Of a stretch of DNA of 64,000 nucleotides, positions 50,502 to 58,495 are shown piece by piece (position 1 is the stretch's first letter; every line of letters starts with the position of its first letter). A program made the position numbers and the translations under genes. Under the pieces are notes generated by a model. The model was not told the origin of the DNA. It searched no databases and saw nothing but the letters and a program-made list of their open reading frames with translations. Source of the DNA: HGM20899 sp964615195 (GTDB lineage Bacteria; Pseudomonadota; Gammaproteobacteria; Enterobacterales; Succinivibrionaceae); contig CAZTNG010000003.1 of NCBI GenBank assembly GCA_964615195.1, forward strand, positions 3,781-67,780, in the 5' to 3' direction.

Positions 50502-51365
50502 ATGGGTTTATATATCACAAACACTTCTGCAATGTTTGCAATAAGGCAAATGAATAAGTATCAATCATCATTAGATACGTCATATCAAAGGCTTGCTAGT
50601 GGATTGCGAATTAATAGTGCAAAAGATGATCCTGCAGGTATGCAAATTGCGCATAGATTAACTTCAGAGATTAATGGTTTAACTCAGGGAAATCGCAATG
50701 CTCAAGATGGTATTTCCTTAGCTCAAACAGCAGAAGGTGCTTTAGATGAAGTCACCAATATGCTTCAACGAATTAGAACATTAGCTTTGCAATCATCAAA
50801 TGGTACAAATTCTGAATCCGATAGGTCAGCATTGAATGAAGAGGCAAAACAGCTTTATGAAGAGATTAATCGTATTTCCTCTGATACAACTTATGGTGGA
50901 TCTAAATTATTAGATGGCTCTAGAGGAAATGTTAATATTCAAGTAGGTGCCTATTCAGGTCAAGGTATAAATATTAATTTAGATTTTGCATTTACTGTCG
51001 CAGGAATGAGTGAATTAGCAGGTGAAGATGCAAAGAATGCATTTGCTGGAGGATTTGATTTATCAACAGAAGAAAGTTCTCAAAATGTTTTGGATAATAT
51101 AGATTCATTAATAAAAGTTGTAGATGGAAAACGAGGAGAGTTAGGAGCTGTACAAAATAGATTTGAATCAACTATAAGATATCAGAGTACTACCATTGAA
51201 AATCTAACTGAATCAAGATCTAGAATTCAAGATTGTGATTATGCCGCAGAAGTTGCAAATATGGTTCAAAGTAATATTCAATTACAGGCAGCAACAGCAA
51301 TATTAAGTCAAGCTAATCAGCGAAATAACTTAATACTTAGTTTAATAAATTCATCATTCAGCTAA
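50502..51365 (+). CDS. fliC: Flagellin (short form)
   Basis: This is a filament subunit. I use the ATG at 50502, which has GGAGG 6 bases upstream; an in-frame GTG at 50481 is not needed. The 287-residue protein consists almost only of the D0/D1 parts: N-terminal ITNTSAMFAIRQMNKYQSSLDTSYQRLASGLRINSAKDDPAGM and C-terminal GAVQNRFESTI and YAAEVANMVQSNIQLQAATAILSQANQ. Only a short, low-complexity link (about 165-195) replaces the variable D2/D3 domains. The end LSLINSSFS and a Cys in QDCDYAAE are unusual for flagellin. A sigma-28 promoter drives it, and the assembly gap starts 43 bases after the stop. Other flagellin copies may lie in the gap. Confidence 0.93.
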   Translation: MGLYITNTSAMFAIRQMNKYQSSLDTSYQRLASGLRINSAKDDPAGMQIAHRLTSEINGLTQGNRNAQDGISLAQTAEGALDEVTNMLQRIRTLALQSSNGTNSESDRSALNEEAKQLYEEINRISSDTTYGGSKLLDGSRGNVNIQVGAYSGQGININLDFAFTVAGMSELAGEDAKNAFAGGFDLSTEESSQNVLDNIDSLIKVVDGKRGELGAVQNRFESTIRYQSTTIENLTESRSRIQDCDYAAEVANMVQSNIQLQAATAILSQANQRNNLILSLINSSFS

Positions 51366-51408
51366 TAGCGAGTGCTAGGATGTGTGATTAATATCTAATA
51401 ATTAACAG

Positions 51409-51508
51409 NNNNNNNNNNNNNNNNNNNNNNNNNNNNNNNNNNNNNNNNNNNNNNNNNNNNNNNNNNNNNNNNNNNNNNNNNNNNNNNNNNNNNNNNNNNN
51501 NNNNNNNN
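51409..51508. other. Assembly gap of 100 N
   Basis: Exactly 100 undetermined bases, the usual placeholder for a gap of unknown size. The order flagellin to glgC is therefore scaffolded, not read. Repeated flagellin genes are a common cause of such breaks. Confidence 0.99.
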
Positions 51509-51582
51509 ATTTTATCAGCAAAAAAATCAAGTTATTAATGGTACTCTTTTAGCTGTAGTAAAAATAATATTTGGGGGATTAA

Positions 51583-52896
51583 ATGGCAACATCTTTAACT
51601 GCTAGACAAGCAACAAAAAAAACAATGGCTCTAGTACTTGCTGGTGGAAGAGGAAGTAGATTACATCAGCTTACTGATACAAGAGCAAAGCCTGCTGTAT
51701 ATTTTGGTGGTAAATTCAGAATTATAGATTTTGCACTGTCCAATTGTATAAATTCTGGCATTCGAAAAATAGGTGTTGTAACACAATATAAATCACACAG
51801 CTTGTTGCGTCATCTTCAAGCAGGGTGGTCATTTATGCGTAATCAGTTTAATGAATGTTTAGATTTTTTACCTGCGCAACAAAGAATTGACGAAGTTCAT
51901 TGGTATAGAGGTACAGCTGATGCTGTCTACCAAAATATTGATATTATAAAAGAACATCACCCTCAATTTGTATTAATTCTAGCAGGTGATCATATATACA
52001 AAATGGATTATGCAAAGTTAATTTTAGATCATATATCTCAAGGTGGTCCGTTAACAATAGCATGTGTACCAATTCCTAAAAGTGAAGCTTGTGCATATGG
52101 TGTAATGGCTGTTAAGGATGATGGTTTGATAACTCATTTTGTAGAGAAACCTTCAAATCCACCTACAATGCCTGGTAATGATCAAATGAGTCTTGCTTCA
52201 ATGGGTATCTATGTTTTTGATGCAAAATTTTTATATCAAGTATTACAAGAAGATGAGTTAGCAGAAGATTCAAAACATGATTTTGGTATGGATATTATTC
52301 CTCGTTTAGTAGGATTAGGTTTAGCTCATGCACATGATTTTAGTAAATCATGCGTATGTAATAGGGCAAAGAATTTAATATATTGGCGTGATGTTGGAAC
52401 TATTGACTCGTATTGGGCTGCTAACATGGACTTAGCATCTGTTACTCCTGATCTTGATGTGTATGATCAGGAATGGCCAATATGGACTTATCAAACTCAG
52501 TTACCACCAGCCAAATATGTACAAGATTTGAACGGAGCTTCATCTATTTTAAGAAATAGTGTGATATCAGCTGGTGTCATTGTGAGCGGATCCTCTATTT
52601 GTTATAGTGTTTTATTTTATAATGTACGTGTTCATTCATTTTGTTTTATAAATGAAGTTGTTGCATTCCCTGATTGTATTATTCATCGTGGATGTCGTTT
52701 AACTAGAGTTGTCTTAGATCGTGGTTGTGAACTTCCGAGAAATCTGGTTGTTGGAGAAAATTTCGATGATGATTCTCGTCGATTCTATAGATCAGAAGGT
52801 GGTGTTACGGTTATAACACGTAGAATGTTAAGTGTTTTGCGTGAAAAAGAGCCATGGTTATTTGAAGACTTTGAGTCTTATTGTATTGATAATTAA
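51583..52896 (+). CDS. glgC: Glucose-1-phosphate adenylyltransferase GlgC
   Basis: GlgC makes ADP-glucose for glycogen. The 437-residue protein has the nucleotide-binding LVLAGGRGSRLHQLTDTRAKPAV, the FGGKFRIIDFALSNCINSGI region, and WYRGTADAVYQNIDII. The sugar-binding GIYVFDAKFL and HDFGMDIIPRL follow, with a C-terminal left-handed beta-helix domain (SVISAGVIVSGSSI, VVLDRGCELP). A GGGGG-like site (TTTGGGGGATTAA) precedes the ATG. Other glg genes are not seen; they may lie in the gap or elsewhere. arcB starts 45 bases later. Confidence 0.95.
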   Translation: MATSLTARQATKKTMALVLAGGRGSRLHQLTDTRAKPAVYFGGKFRIIDFALSNCINSGIRKIGVVTQYKSHSLLRHLQAGWSFMRNQFNECLDFLPAQQRIDEVHWYRGTADAVYQNIDIIKEHHPQFVLILAGDHIYKMDYAKLILDHISQGGPLTIACVPIPKSEACAYGVMAVKDDGLITHFVEKPSNPPTMPGNDQMSLASMGIYVFDAKFLYQVLQEDELAEDSKHDFGMDIIPRLVGLGLAHAHDFSKSCVCNRAKNLIYWRDVGTIDSYWAANMDLASVTPDLDVYDQEWPIWTYQTQLPPAKYVQDLNGASSILRNSVISAGVIVSGSSICYSVLFYNVRVHSFCFINEVVAFPDCIIHRGCRLTRVVLDRGCELPRNLVVGENFDDDSRRFYRSEGGVTVITRRMLSVLREKEPWLFEDFESYCIDN

Positions 52897-52903
52897 TTGC
52901 TGA

Positions 52904-52932
52904 CAGTCTGTTATGTAAAGACTGGCAGACTG
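52904..52932 (+). repeat. Hairpin between glgC and arcB
   Basis: CAGTCTG (52904-52910) and CAGACTG (52926-52932) form a 7-bp stem with a 15-base loop. It has no T-run and ends 9 bases before the arcB ATG, so it overlaps the ribosome binding region. It may affect translation or mRNA stability at the glgC-arcB junction. Confidence 0.45.
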
Positions 52933-52941
52933 TAGGCGAAC

Positions 52942-54843
52942 ATGAGTTTTACAAAAAAATCTATAAGAGCTAGACGCAGAGTTCGTAATTGGCTTTTAAA
53001 TTATTCTATAGTAACAATAACTTCGTTGTTAGGTTTGTTTTTGACATTAGTTATTGTTGCTGTTCATTGCTTATTTGCTTTTTATTCTAATGAAGAGCTA
53101 AATTGGTCAGATCTTTATATTCCTTTAGGTTATGGAGCTTTAATAACTCCTTTTGTTGTTTTTATAATTAGTCGTGTATTTTCTGATGTTGAATCGAGTA
53201 GAACTCAAATAGAAGATTTACAAAAAAACGAAAAAGAATTAAGAACTTCGTTAGCAAAAACATATATTGCCATAATAAACGCTCGTGAAAGTAATTCTGT
53301 ATTACACCAAAATCATGAAAAGTTACGTGGTACATTAGATAATGAGATAAATCAACGTAGGGAAACAGAGGAAAAACTAGATGAACAGGTTTCTTTCTTT
53401 TCTGCAATTATTGATTTAACTCCAGATATTATTCTATATAGAAATGCTTATGGAGACGTTACTGGGTGTAATGATAATTTACAAAAGGTATTAGGTGTAA
53501 CAAGTAAAGATGAGCTAAATAAGTTATTGAAGAGAAATGTTTCATTAAATGAAATAATCTGTCGCGAAGATGAATTATTAAGAACATCAAAAAAAGACGT
53601 AACTTATGAAGCAACTATAAACAATATAATATACCAAATACGCAAGCGTCCTGCATTAAATCAAAGAGGTTTGTTAATCGGCATTATTATGTATGGTCAT
53701 GATATAACAAAGCTTAAAAATGATCAGGATTTATTAGAAAAAACATCACGTGAAAAAAGTACATTTATTTCAACTTTAAGTCATGAATTACGTACACCTT
53801 TAAATGGAATTGTTGGACTTAGTGATATATTGCTACAGAATGGTCATTTCCAAGGTGATGACATGCGTAATCTTAAGGCAATTAATGTTAGTGCTGTAAC
53901 CTTGGGTAATATATTCAATGATGTTATTGATCTAAATAAGATGGAACGTCAAACATTTAATATTGTTTTAAGTTGCATTAGATGGAAGGATTTTGTTGAA
54001 GATTTAGAGACTCTAGCGTGTCTTATGACTGAGCAAAAGAATCTTGGTTTTAATTTTACAGTCGAAGGCTCTACAGCAGAGTATATACAAACAGATCCAA
54101 CACGATTAAGGCAAATGCTATGGAATATAATAGCTAATGCTATTAAATTTACAAAAAAAGGTAGTGTTTCAATAAAAATTACCCAAAGCTTAGTTGATGG
54201 TAAAGCACGATTAATATTTAAGATTTCTGATACAGGTATAGGTATTGCAAAAGAAGAGCAACAAAAGATTTTTGACCTTTATTACCAGGTTGCAGGAACT
54301 AAGCAACCAACAGGAACAGGCATTGGTTTGAATGTTACTAAAAATTTATGTAAAGCCTTCGGCGGAAAAATTGGATTAGAGAGTGAGTTGGGTGTCGGAA
54401 CCACGTTTACTTTGGATTTTAGTTTTGATGAATGTGAAGCACCGGAGGTAGTTAAAGAATCTCCAAAAGTTAGTATGCACATTCTTTTAGTAGAAGATGT
54501 AGATTTGAATATTTTGGTTGCTAAAACTATGCTAGAAAAGTTAGGTCACACAGTAATTCCTGCCAAAACAGGGAAAGATGCAATTGAAACTTTTGCTAAA
54601 GAGAAATTTGATTTAGTTTTATTGGATATGCAATTGCCAGATATGACTGGCCTGGACGTAGCTGATAGACTTATTGCAGATTACCATTGTTCAGTTCCTA
54701 TGGTTGCCTTAACAGCAAATGTAGTTGCTAATAATAGTATTTATGCTGAACATAAAATTGTTGGAGTTATGAGTAAGCCTTTGACAGCAACAAAACTAGC
54801 TGAAACCTTATCTAAATATCAAGGAAATAATAATAATGTCTGA
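52942..54843 (+). CDS. arcB: Redox sensor kinase ArcB lacking its HPt domain
   Basis: ArcB senses the quinone pool and controls ArcA. The 633-residue protein has two membrane helices (about 22-46 and 57-78) and a coiled linker. A PAS domain (about 150-255) and the kinase core follow, with His281 in TLSHELRTPLNGI and ATP boxes ISDTGIGIAKEEQ and GTGIGLNVTKNLC. The receiver (about 512-625) has D562 in LLDMQLPDMTGLD. It ends there, whereas E. coli ArcB carries a C-terminal HPt domain. Here that domain is the next gene, overlapping by 8 bases. Of the two redox cysteines of E. coli, the C180 position is kept (Cys176) and the C241 position is Ile230. Confidence 0.92.
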   Translation: MSFTKKSIRARRRVRNWLLNYSIVTITSLLGLFLTLVIVAVHCLFAFYSNEELNWSDLYIPLGYGALITPFVVFIISRVFSDVESSRTQIEDLQKNEKELRTSLAKTYIAIINARESNSVLHQNHEKLRGTLDNEINQRRETEEKLDEQVSFFSAIIDLTPDIILYRNAYGDVTGCNDNLQKVLGVTSKDELNKLLKRNVSLNEIICREDELLRTSKKDVTYEATINNIIYQIRKRPALNQRGLLIGIIMYGHDITKLKNDQDLLEKTSREKSTFISTLSHELRTPLNGIVGLSDILLQNGHFQGDDMRNLKAINVSAVTLGNIFNDVIDLNKMERQTFNIVLSCIRWKDFVEDLETLACLMTEQKNLGFNFTVEGSTAEYIQTDPTRLRQMLWNIIANAIKFTKKGSVSIKITQSLVDGKARLIFKISDTGIGIAKEEQQKIFDLYYQVAGTKQPTGTGIGLNVTKNLCKAFGGKIGLESELGVGTTFTLDFSFDECEAPEVVKESPKVSMHILLVEDVDLNILVAKTMLEKLGHTVIPAKTGKDAIETFAKEKFDLVLLDMQLPDMTGLDVADRLIADYHCSVPMVALTANVVANNSIYAEHKIVGVMSKPLTATKLAETLSKYQGNNNNV

Positions 54844-55189
54844 AGAAATAATTAACAAAACATATGTTAATGACTTTGTAAGTATAGCTGGTACAGAGCC
54901 AATGATTGATGCAATCACAATGTTTGGTTCGAGTGTAATGGAATATATTGACGCATGCCAAGCCCTTTTTGATAAAGGTTCTTATGAGGATGCTGGTAAA
55001 GAAGTTCATAAAATTAAGGGGGCTGCAAGTTCCATTGGTTTAAATAGGATGATGATTGAATCTAAAAAATTAGAGCTTGAGTTATTATCAGAACGTGAAA
55101 ATTATCCTTTAAAAGATAAGCTTGATTGGTTACAGAAGTTAGCAGCATCAGATGCTTACGAGTTGATGGCTTATTTAAAAGCTAAGTAG
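54836..55189 (+). CDS. Stand-alone HPt domain of the ArcB phosphorelay
   Basis: This 117-residue protein is the histidine phosphotransfer domain that forms the end of ArcB in E. coli. The signature EVHKIKGAASSIGL with His58 matches ArcB's HKIKGAAGSVGL. The flanking helices (YVNDFVSIAGTEPMIDAITMF; IESKKLELELLS) complete the four-helix bundle. Its ATG lies inside the last codons of arcB (ATGTCTGA), so translation should be coupled by termination and restart. A triplet repeat (AATAATAAT) at the junction cannot create a frameshift by slippage, so a real split is more likely than an error. A terminator follows. Confidence 0.88.
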   Translation: MSEEIINKTYVNDFVSIAGTEPMIDAITMFGSSVMEYIDACQALFDKGSYEDAGKEVHKIKGAASSIGLNRMMIESKKLELELLSERENYPLKDKLDWLQKLAASDAYELMAYLKAK

Positions 55190-55217
55190 AGATAACTTAA
55201 ACATTTATTTAATAAGG

Positions 55218-55252
55218 CTTGGTAATACTAAATAGTGTAACCAAGTTTTTTT
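55218..55252 (+). terminator. Terminator after arcB-HPt
   Basis: CTTGGT (55218-55223) and ACCAAG (55240-55245) pair, with partial pairing in the loop, and are followed by a run of seven T. It is 29 bases after the HPt stop codon. Confidence 0.8.
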
Positions 55253-55359
55253 GTGATGATATTTTATATAAAATACAGAGGGTAACTTTAAAGTGTAATT
55301 ACCATTATTTTGTAATTGTTATATTGATGCTTTTAAATTCATACAATTCGAATTAAAAA

Positions 55360-55392
55360 CCCTATTATTAATTTGAATCGTCAATAATAGGG
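55360..55392 (-). terminator. Terminator of arcA
   Basis: CCCTATTATT and AATAATAGGG form a perfect 10-bp stem. On the minus strand a TTTTTAATTC run follows, 31 bases after the arcA stop. Confidence 0.85.
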
Positions 55393-55422
55393 TGTTAATG
55401 TTTTTATTGTAGTCTTTGATAA

Positions 55423-56166
55423 CTAAAAGTTTACATCTGCACTAAAACGATATCCTTCGCCATGAATAGTTTCAATTAGGAACTGAGCATCGTCTTCTTC
55501 TAGATGACGACGAAGTTTTCTAATTGTAACGTCTACTGTACGATCGTGTTCTTTTAAATCTCTTCCCATCATGAAGAGCATTAAGTCTGCACGTGTTACT
55601 AGTAATTTTGCGTGTTCACAGAAGTATTGGAGCATTCTATATTCTGCCCTAGGAAGTCTTGTAGTTTGTCCTGAAGGGCTTGTTAGATCATGACTATTAG
55701 AATCTAAAATCCATCCTTTAAATTCATATTTCTCAGCAGCTGATGGTGTAAACATAACAGGAGCTGGTTGTGAAACAGATGAAACATTTGCATTTTGGTT
55801 TCTAGTTCTATTTATTAAATTTCTTGCTCTAATAGTAAGTTCTCTTGGATTAAATGGTTTTGTAATATAATCATCTGCACCAATTTCAAGTCCTAGAATT
55901 CTGTCTATCTCATTATCTCGCCCAGTTACAAACATGAGAGCAATATCTCCCATTTCTCTGATTTCTCTAGCAAGTATGAGTCCATTTTTTCCAGGTAAAT
56001 TGATGTCGAGCAGGATTAAATCAACATGATGGCTATTTAGTATATTATGCATTTCATCACCATTTCCAGCCGAGAGGGTTTCATAACCTTCTGCAGTGAA
56101 AATAGATGTTGCCATTTTGCATGCTATTGATTCATCATCAACAATTAGTACGGTTGGAGCTGTCAT
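55423..56166 (-). CDS. arcA: Aerobic respiration response regulator ArcA
   Basis: ArcA is the DNA-binding regulator phosphorylated through ArcB. The 247-residue protein has a receiver with acidic D10/D11, phosphoacceptor D54 in LLDINLPGKNGLILAREIRE, and MFVTGRDNEIDRILGLEIGADDYITKPFNPRELTIRARNL, very close to E. coli ArcA. The linker (about 125-150) is longer and rich in Ser, Val, Pro and Gln. The OmpR-type winged helix follows (FKGWILDS, HDRTVDVTIRKLRRHLEE, TIHGEGYRF). It is convergent with arcB-HPt, whereas arcA and arcB are unlinked in E. coli. Confidence 0.96.
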   Translation of the reverse strand: MTAPTVLIVDDESIACKMATSIFTAEGYETLSAGNGDEMHNILNSHHVDLILLDINLPGKNGLILAREIREMGDIALMFVTGRDNEIDRILGLEIGADDYITKPFNPRELTIRARNLINRTRNQNANVSSVSQPAPVMFTPSAAEKYEFKGWILDSNSHDLTSPSGQTTRLPRAEYRMLQYFCEHAKLLVTRADLMLFMMGRDLKEHDRTVDVTIRKLRRHLEEDDAQFLIETIHGEGYRFSADVNF

Positions 56167-56648
56167 TTCGTAGACCTTTATTTAGAAATACGTATAAGCA
56201 TTCTAATTACATTATGTAATTTTAGTGTATTTTATCAATTAATTGTAAATTGTGCTAGCTTACATTGGTTAAACATGAAGTATATTGTAATCTTTATATG
56301 AAATTTATGTGTTTATTCACCAAATTAAATAAAATTTTCATAAAAACGGATGGTTATTTACAAATATATCCTGATTTTAAATAAAATGTTGTAATGGTAA
56401 TATATTATTTTACAAATTTTGATAGTTAATGTTGATATAATTAGTGTTAATTACCGTATAAATATTTATAAAATTCTTTGGTTGTTATGTTATAAACAAT
56501 ATTATAGTTAATTAATTGAGTTACTTTTTATTTTTAAGAGTTTTTGTTTAAAGCAATTATGCCACTTATTATTTAAAAAAGTGGCATAAGCAAATGAATA
56601 TAGATGGGATAGTTTTTTACAGAAATTTATTATTAAATTATTAAACTA
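56167..56648. other. Intergenic region between arcA and the dihydroorotase gene
   Basis: These 482 AT-rich bases include the long upstream region of arcA and, at 56558-56589, the terminator of the dihydroorotase gene. I saw a half-match to an FNR site (TTGATATAATTAG near 56433) but no full one, and no gene. Confidence 0.5.
56558..56589 (-). terminator. Probable terminator of the dihydroorotase gene
   Basis: TTATGCCACTT (56558-56568) and AAGTGGCATAA (56579-56589) form an 11-bp stem. The minus-strand sequence after it is TTGCTTTAAAC, a weak T-tract. Confidence 0.6.
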
Positions 56649-57995
56649 TTAGCGATTAAATAATATTTCTTTACCTTTCGGCATTCCTGTAACTAGCCTA
56701 CCATCTTTTACTACTTGATTTCCATTTACAAATGTATGTAAAACTTTATTATTAAAAGTCATTCCCACAAAAGGAGACCAACCACATTTTGATACTATTT
56801 CATGCGGCATAACTGTAAAGGCTACATTTGGTTTTATGATGACAAGATCAGCCCAATAACCTTCTTTTATAAATCCTCTATCGCTTATGTTAAATCTTTT
56901 AGCTGTGTTGTGGCTCAATGCTGTAACTGCTGCTTCAATTGAAAGTTCTCCCCTGTGAACAAGTTCAAGAACTGCTAATAGTGAATATTGTATTAAAGGT
57001 AGTCCTGAAGGTGCTTTAACAAAAGGTTGTTCTTTTTCTTCACGAGTATGTGGGGCATGATCTGTAGCTATATTGGTTATTATCCCATTTTCTACGGCTT
57101 GAACTAAAGATTGTCTATCATCCTCATCCTTTATTGCAGGATTACATTTTATTTTTGTTCCTAGATTTTTATAATACGATGAATTGAAAAACAAATGATG
57201 TGCACAAACTTCGGCTGTTATTTTACGGGACTCCACTTTTTCGGAAGCATAAGGTTTGAAAAGATCAATTTCTTCTTTTGTTGACAGGTGGAGAACATGC
57301 AAATTTGCGTTAGTTTCAGTTGCTAAATCTACAGCTTTTTTAGTAGATTTATAGCAAGCTTCACGACTACGAATTAGTGCATGCATGTATGGTTCAATTT
57401 CGTTACCATATTTTTGGGTAAATGCTGTTAAATTAGCATTTATTATTGCATTATCTTCACAATGGGTAGCTACAGGTATTTGGCTTGTTAAGAAAATTTT
57501 TCTTAGAGCTTCGTCATCTTCAACAAGCAAATTACCAGTTGATGAACCCATAAAAACTTTTACGCCACAAACGTTTTTAGGATCGAGAGATTTTATTTCT
57601 TCTAAATTATCTGATGTAGCACCTAAATAAAAACTATAATTAGCTACAGAGTCTTTAGCAGCAATTTCTTTTTTGGAATTGAGGTCTTTAGTAGATATTG
57701 CAGGAGGGATATTATTCGGCATATCCATAAACGATGTTGTACCGCCTAGAACAGCTGCAGCAGATTCAGAAGCAATTGAAGCTTTGTGAGTCATGCCCGG
57801 TTCACGAAAATGTACTTGATCGTCAATAACACCAGGTAAAACTTTAAAATCCTTACAATCTATAATTTCATACTCGTCTTTCGCACTAATATTGTTGTCA
57901 ATTCTTGAAAAATGGCCATTTTCAATAAGGATGTCTCTAAAGCGTGTTGCCCCTTCATTAACATAAGTAACGTTCTTTAATAAAGTTGTACTCAT
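56649..57995 (-). CDS. pyrC: Dihydroorotase, class I type (PyrC), Bacteroidetes-like
   Basis: Dihydroorotase cyclises carbamoyl aspartate in pyrimidine synthesis. The 448-residue amidohydrolase has the N-terminal beta domain and LPGVIDDQVHFREPGMTHKASI, where the first His of the usual H-x-H metal pair is Gln60 (Q-V-H62). The likely carboxylated lysine is K146 in CGVKVFMGSSTGN. HCEDNAII, NLHVLHLSTKEEID and NIATDHAPHTREEK (catalytic Asp) follow. This is the roughly 445-residue type found in Bacteroidetes, not the shorter class II PyrC usual in gammaproteobacteria, so transfer is possible. An allantoinase or dihydropyrimidinase is less likely given DMPNN and the end. It is a single gene. Confidence 0.82.
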   Translation of the reverse strand: MSTTLLKNVTYVNEGATRFRDILIENGHFSRIDNNISAKDEYEIIDCKDFKVLPGVIDDQVHFREPGMTHKASIASESAAAVLGGTTSFMDMPNNIPPAISTKDLNSKKEIAAKDSVANYSFYLGATSDNLEEIKSLDPKNVCGVKVFMGSSTGNLLVEDDEALRKIFLTSQIPVATHCEDNAIINANLTAFTQKYGNEIEPYMHALIRSREACYKSTKKAVDLATETNANLHVLHLSTKEEIDLFKPYASEKVESRKITAEVCAHHLFFNSSYYKNLGTKIKCNPAIKDEDDRQSLVQAVENGIITNIATDHAPHTREEKEQPFVKAPSGLPLIQYSLLAVLELVHRGELSIEAAVTALSHNTAKRFNISDRGFIKEGYWADLVIIKPNVAFTVMPHEIVSKCGWSPFVGMTFNNKVLHTFVNGNQVVKDGRLVTGMPKGKEILFNR

Positions 57996-58495
57996 TGATT
58001 TCTTTAATCCTTGTATAATAAATGCTTAACTAATTACGTGTTTTTTAACATTATACGCTTGTTTTTGTCTGTACTGAGAACGTTTTAATGGAAAGTAATA
58101 AACAGCCAAAATAATATATAGGTAGATATAAATTAAATTGATAAAATGCTTAATATTTCCTCAATGGTGATATTGTTACCCTTATAAATTAAAAAAAACA
58201 ACATGTTTAATAATTTGTAACGTTTCTTATAGTGAAAACAGTTTCTATCACAAAATTAAATATTTATTTCAAATTAACAAAAAAAAATTACATTTAATAT
58301 TGCATACAGTTTTTATAAATGTATTATTCAGTGCTTATATTTAGGTTGAAATATTTTTGATGCAAGTGAGCGTGAAATGCATAGTATACATAAAATGTTA
58401 TTTCATATTTTGGTGTCAGTATGTGTTTTAAAATAAGAAATGCATAAATATTTAGACGTTAAGTATTTATATAATAGTGGAGCTATTTTTTTTGT
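57996..58495. other. Intergenic region between the dihydroorotase gene and nudF
   Basis: These 500 AT-rich bases separate the divergent dihydroorotase and nudF genes and must hold both promoters. I found no RNA gene, long inverted repeat or supported open frame. Confidence 0.5.

Noticed and set aside
54836..54843. Sequencing frameshift as the cause of the arcB-HPt split
   Set aside because: Not excluded fully, but the junction is a triplet repeat, the HPt has a usable ATG and the overlap ATGTCTGA is typical of coupled genes.
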